NCBI GenBank assembly: GCA_913055925.1
Contig: CAJXLH010000082.1
Coordinates: 1 to 9,661 of the forward strand
DNA: 9,661 nucleotides
Direction: 5' to 3'
Source of the DNA: an uncultured Maritalea sp.
GTDB lineage: Bacteria > Pseudomonadota > Alphaproteobacteria > Rhizobiales > Devosiaceae
Shown here piece by piece: positions 7,108 through 9,661 of the stretch. The notes beneath the pieces are model-generated. The model did no database searches. It was given only the letters and a program-made list of their open reading frames with translations, and was not told the DNA's origin. The position numbers and the translations under genes were made by a program. Position 1 is the stretch's first letter. Each line of letters begins with the position of its first letter.

Positions 7108-8280
7108 TCAGCGCAGTTGGCTGCTCTGGTCGGTTGAGTTCCAAAATGGGCTGGTGAGGCGTATGCGTTGATTGATGCCACTCCGGTCCGCGTTTCGTTG
7201 GTCGGGTGCATCGGTGAGGGCGCGTAATACAAGGGCAAAGCTCTCAGCGCTTTGGGCATTCACAATCAGCTCTGCCTCCGCCGCATCCAATTCAAGCGTT
7301 GCAACTATTGGTGCGGCCAATAGTTCATCGCGTAGCGGGTCGTCGAGATCAGAAACATTACCATCGGCCACACTGCCAACGGTGGAATTGAGGGCCAGTA
7401 CGCGAACATTGTGTAAAATGGTTTCGGTCCGCGGTCCCTGCGGCGAATGAAGCGTTGCCACCAAATCAACGCGGTCATTGGGCAGAATAAAGCCGCCGGT
7501 GGCGGCCGCACTGTCAACTGTAACCGAAACGCCACGTTTGCCGCTAGCGAGGCGGGAGGACATAGACCCCGTATCCGCTTCGATGAGTTTTTGCGTGCGA
7601 ATGGGTTCGCCGGCAAAAAAGCCGTTCTTGCTCATCATGGCGCCAAAACTCGTCGACGCCTCTGGCTGATCGGCTTCAACAATAAAGTCATCGCGCATGG
7701 CTTCAGTTGGCCAACTCTGCCAGACCAACAAATCAGCCGACAGCGCTTCACCTGGGGCAATGTCGCGTTCGGCGACCAAGATTTTGGGCAGTTCGACTTG
7801 CACTACTTCCGGTGCCGACTTGATTGCTGGTGTGAGGATCGTTGCGGTTTCTAACGAGGAGGATCGATTGCTATTGATAGAAAGAAACGCCGCAATGCTG
7901 CCCGCACCAATTGCAATGACCAAGAGGATGAGACGTTGCGGCTTCAAATGCTTGAACGGTTTGCCAGCAATGCCAACCTTCTCTAGCAGTTCTGGCTTTG
8001 GCTCGGGTGCTTGCTTCCACTCAAATTCGTTGCGTAACCGATCCATGCTGCGACGCTCATGCCGCCGCCGTTCCGGGCCAGAATATCCGGTGTCTTGGCC
8101 AGACCGGCGATCACCAGAACGCCGATCTTGGTCGTTTTGCTGACCGGGAATTTCGCCTTGAAAGGATTTTGAAACAACAACCCTTGGCGTTTCATGAGGC
8201 TCAGGCTCTTGCTCAGTCTGTTCAACCTCCGGAACATCTTCAGGGATCTTTATAGGAGGGACAAGCATGTGCCGTTTCAT
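7108..8280 (-). CDS. cpaB: Flp pilus assembly protein CpaB (RcpC) with extended arginine-rich N-terminus
   Basis: 390-residue inner-membrane-anchored periplasmic component of the Tad pilus secretion machine. One transmembrane helix lies at about 116-135 (RLILLVIAIGAGSIAAFLSI). After it comes a SAF-type domain at about 165-232 (ILVAERDIAPGEALSADLLV and FFAGEPIRTQKL). The RcpC/CpaB core follows, with GKRGVSVTVDSAAATGGFIL at 247-266 and NDRVDLVATL. Typical CpaB proteins begin almost at the membrane helix, but here about 115 extra residues precede it. They are acidic and proline-rich at 12-33, then strongly basic at 52-81 (DRRSGDRRSG, GPERRRHERRS). The family match is firm from residue 113 onward. 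The start ATG at 8280 has GAGG at short spacing; Met5 is an alternative and makes little difference. No start near the membrane helix is needed to explain the frame. It is the first gene of cpaB-cpaC-lipoprotein-TPR lipoprotein. Confidence 0.93.
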   Translation of the reverse strand: MKRHMLVPPIKIPEDVPEVEQTEQEPEPHETPRVVVSKSFQGEIPGQQNDQDRRSGDRRSGQDTGYSGPERRRHERRSMDRLRNEFEWKQAPEPKPELLEKVGIAGKPFKHLKPQRLILLVIAIGAGSIAAFLSINSNRSSSLETATILTPAIKSAPEVVQVELPKILVAERDIAPGEALSADLLVWQSWPTEAMRDDFIVEADQPEASTSFGAMMSKNGFFAGEPIRTQKLIEADTGSMSSRLASGKRGVSVTVDSAAATGGFILPNDRVDLVATLHSPQGPRTETILHNVRVLALNSTVGSVADGNVSDLDDPLRDELLAAPIVATLELDAAEAELIVNAQSAESFALVLRALTDAPDQRNADRSGINQRIRLTSPFWNSTDQSSQLR

Positions 8281-8347
8281 TTGGCCTCATAAATCGAATG
8301 CGGCACACGAAAATGACCGAGTGCCTAAAGCGCGATTTTTGCAGCCT

Positions 8348-8383
8348 AGTGAAAATGCTTCACTTGTTTGTTTTTAATAAGTG
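8348..8383. repeat. Clustered AAGTG inverted repeats upstream of the pilus operon
   Basis: AGTGAA at 8348-8353 and TTCACT at 8359-8364 form a perfect 6+6 dyad with a 5-nt spacer. CACTT at 8361-8365 pairs again with AAGTG at 8379-8383 across an AT-rich 13-nt spacer. The cluster sits about 70 bp before the cpaB start, in the 167-bp spacer after the Hsp70-like gene (8281-8447), which otherwise holds no gene. It could be an operator for the pilus operon or overlapping RNA hairpins. No confident promoter was found beside it. On the plus strand the first dyad is followed by a T-rich run, but no plus-strand gene is there to end. Confidence 0.4.
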
Positions 8384-8447
8384 TTCAATTTTCTGGAGAA
8401 TAGAACAATGACATTTACCAGCTATTCAGCAAGTTCAAGCCGTAGGT

Positions 8448-9661
8448 TTACTTTGCGCGCCAACGCTCTTTGTTTTCGTCCATGCCAATCATTGCTAACC
8501 CAATAGCAACAGATTGGAACTGATTACCATCAGCGAGCTTGTTGCCACCAAATCTATTTTCAAACAACCGTTTCACAGAAGGGATAAAAGATGAACCGCC
8601 TGTGAGAAACACGCCATCAATATCTTCCGGCGCCATATTGGAATCATCAAGTAAGTTGCCAACGCAATTATCGATTGCTGTGAGGTCAGGTGATATCCAG
8701 CTCTCGAAATCGCCAACGGTTATATTTTCTTCAATAGCTATGTCACCAAGCTTGATTTGCAAAACCGCCTCTGGCGCGCTGGAAAGTTGGGTCTTAACAT
8801 TAGAGACCGCTCGGTAAACGTCAAAGCCGCGATCATCTACAATAGTTTCAATAAGCGCATCGATTTGGGTCGGGTTTACGGCAGACTTCGCCAAATTTTC
8901 AAGGGCGCGAATGGTCTCCGGCGTCTTCAAGAGTGAAAGCTGATGCCATTTCGCGAACTGCGCATAATATTGTTTCGGCATGTCGAGCAGTTTGCCGAAC
9001 GACTTATATTGACTGTTCTTCCCAAGGTTCGGCGAAATCACCGCGTCAATGATCCTATAATCAAATCGATCACCTGCGATACCAAGTCCCGAATAGCCAA
9101 TAGGTGTAGACTTGATACCGTCAGAAGTTTGTTCGAAACGAATAATGGAAAAATCGCTGGTACCGCCGCCGAAATCGCCGACAAGGATCGTCGCGTCCTC
9201 AGTTAAGCGTTGGGCGTAGCTGAATGCAGCGCCGACAGGTTCGTAAACCTGCATGGGTTCGCCAAAACCAGCTTTCTTGTAACCGTCAGCATATCGACGC
9301 ATTGCAAGATCATCGTCCGGCTGGCTACCAACAAATGCCACGGGGCGACCTGAAACAGTGGTACCGGAAAAAGAAGTCGGGTCGAAGCCACTGTCTTTCT
9401 TAACGCAACTAAGGAGCGACGCCATAAGGTCTTCAAATCTATAGGAAACGCCAAATACGCGCGTTTCTTCAAACAAACGGCTTGCGGCATGGCTTTTGAT
9501 CGACTGAATGAAGCGCAAGTCATCCGCACTTGATAAAAAGTTCTCAATTGCCTCGTTGCCACCTGTTGTTTCGACATTAAACGAAGCGCCTTGCTCCCGT
9601 TTCAAAAAGCAAAGAACAGATCGGTAGACATCAAGAACGGTATCGCCAGTAGAAAAATTCA
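8448..9661 (-). CDS. Hsp70-family ATPase, YegD-like (N-terminus cut by right edge)
   Basis: 403 residues are visible and the frame is open to the right edge. The true start and the first phosphate-loop motif lie outside, so the in-frame TTG at 9603-9605 is not the start. Actin/Hsp70 ATPase motifs are clear: EPVGAAFSYA at visible residues 140-149 (connect region), the phosphate-2 motif GDFGGGTSDFSI at 161-172, and the adenosine motif VFLTGGSSFIPSVKRLF near 350-364. The chain ends about 46 residues after TGGSS, so there is no peptide-binding domain like that of DnaK. This matches the YegD type, about 430-450 residues of nucleotide-binding domain only, whose function is poorly known. Stop TAA at 8448-8450. 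The gene lies 167 bp before cpaB on the same strand; read-through is possible, as I see no terminator, but a shared role is unproven. Confidence 0.9.
   Translation of the reverse strand, partial: NFSTGDTVLDVYRSVLCFLKREQGASFNVETTGGNEAIENFLSSADDLRFIQSIKSHAASRLFEETRVFGVSYRFEDLMASLLSCVKKDSGFDPTSFSGTTVSGRPVAFVGSQPDDDLAMRRYADGYKKAGFGEPMQVYEPVGAAFSYAQRLTEDATILVGDFGGGTSDFSIIRFEQTSDGIKSTPIGYSGLGIAGDRFDYRIIDAVISPNLGKNSQYKSFGKLLDMPKQYYAQFAKWHQLSLLKTPETIRALENLAKSAVNPTQIDALIETIVDDRGFDVYRAVSNVKTQLSSAPEAVLQIKLGDIAIEENITVGDFESWISPDLTAIDNCVGNLLDDSNMAPEDIDGVFLTGGSSFIPSVKRLFENRFGGNKLADGNQFQSVAIGLAMIGMDENKERWRAK

Noticed and set aside
7983..8237. An 84-codon minus-strand ORF inside the cpaB N-terminal region.
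   Set aside because: It overlaps the cpaB extension in another frame, and that frame is not linked to the conserved CpaB body; the cpaB frame is continuous with it.

Overview
The window looks like chromosomal DNA from an alphaproteobacterium, probably of the order Hyphomicrobiales. The base composition is close to half G+C by eye. Two gene sets support this placement: a heterotetrameric sarcosine oxidase operon in B-D-A order and a Tad/Cpa (Flp-type) pilus cluster with cpaB and cpaC. I would not name a genus from this alone. Nearly everything is on the minus strand. The only convincing plus-strand gene is the transcriptional regulator.

Region 1 (1-3198, minus) is soxB-soxD-soxA, with soxA running off the left edge. 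The genes are tightly packed: 9 nt between soxB and soxD, and a 4-nt GTGA overlap between soxD and a GTG-started soxA. The operon encodes oxidative demethylation of sarcosine to glycine, with transfer of the C1 unit to tetrahydrofolate. It is the terminal part of glycine betaine/dimethylglycine catabolism. Region 2 (3199-3291) is a compact divergent promoter. Region 3 (3292-4302, plus) is a GlxA-type regulator with a DJ-1/PfpI-like domain and an AraC DNA-binding domain. It very probably controls the sox operon. Two TGCGACA direct repeats 22 bp apart lie next to a candidate soxB -35 box and cover the regulator's own -10 box and start codon. This suggests activation of sox together with autorepression.

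Region 4 (4303-4933) is about 630 bp with no gene I can support. About 185 bp of it has no stop triplet in any minus-strand frame.

Region 5 (4934-8280, minus) is a four-gene pilus-secretion operon. It encodes CpaB with an unusual arginine-rich cytoplasmic N-terminal extension, the CpaC secretin, a very small lipoprotein with a CpaD-like motif, and a TadD-like TPR lipoprotein. The last three genes overlap (8 nt and 4 nt). The pilin, prepilin peptidase, ATPase and inner-membrane platform genes are not in the window, so the system must be completed elsewhere. Region 6 (8281-8447) is a short spacer with clustered inverted repeats. Region 7 (8448-9661, minus) is a YegD-like Hsp70-family ATPase cut by the right edge.

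I see no clear mobile element, CRISPR array, tRNA or rRNA. The window is mostly recognisable biology. The points that deserve a second look are the sox/regulator operator, the CpaB extension, the minimal CpaD-like lipoprotein and the unexplained 4303-4933 segment.
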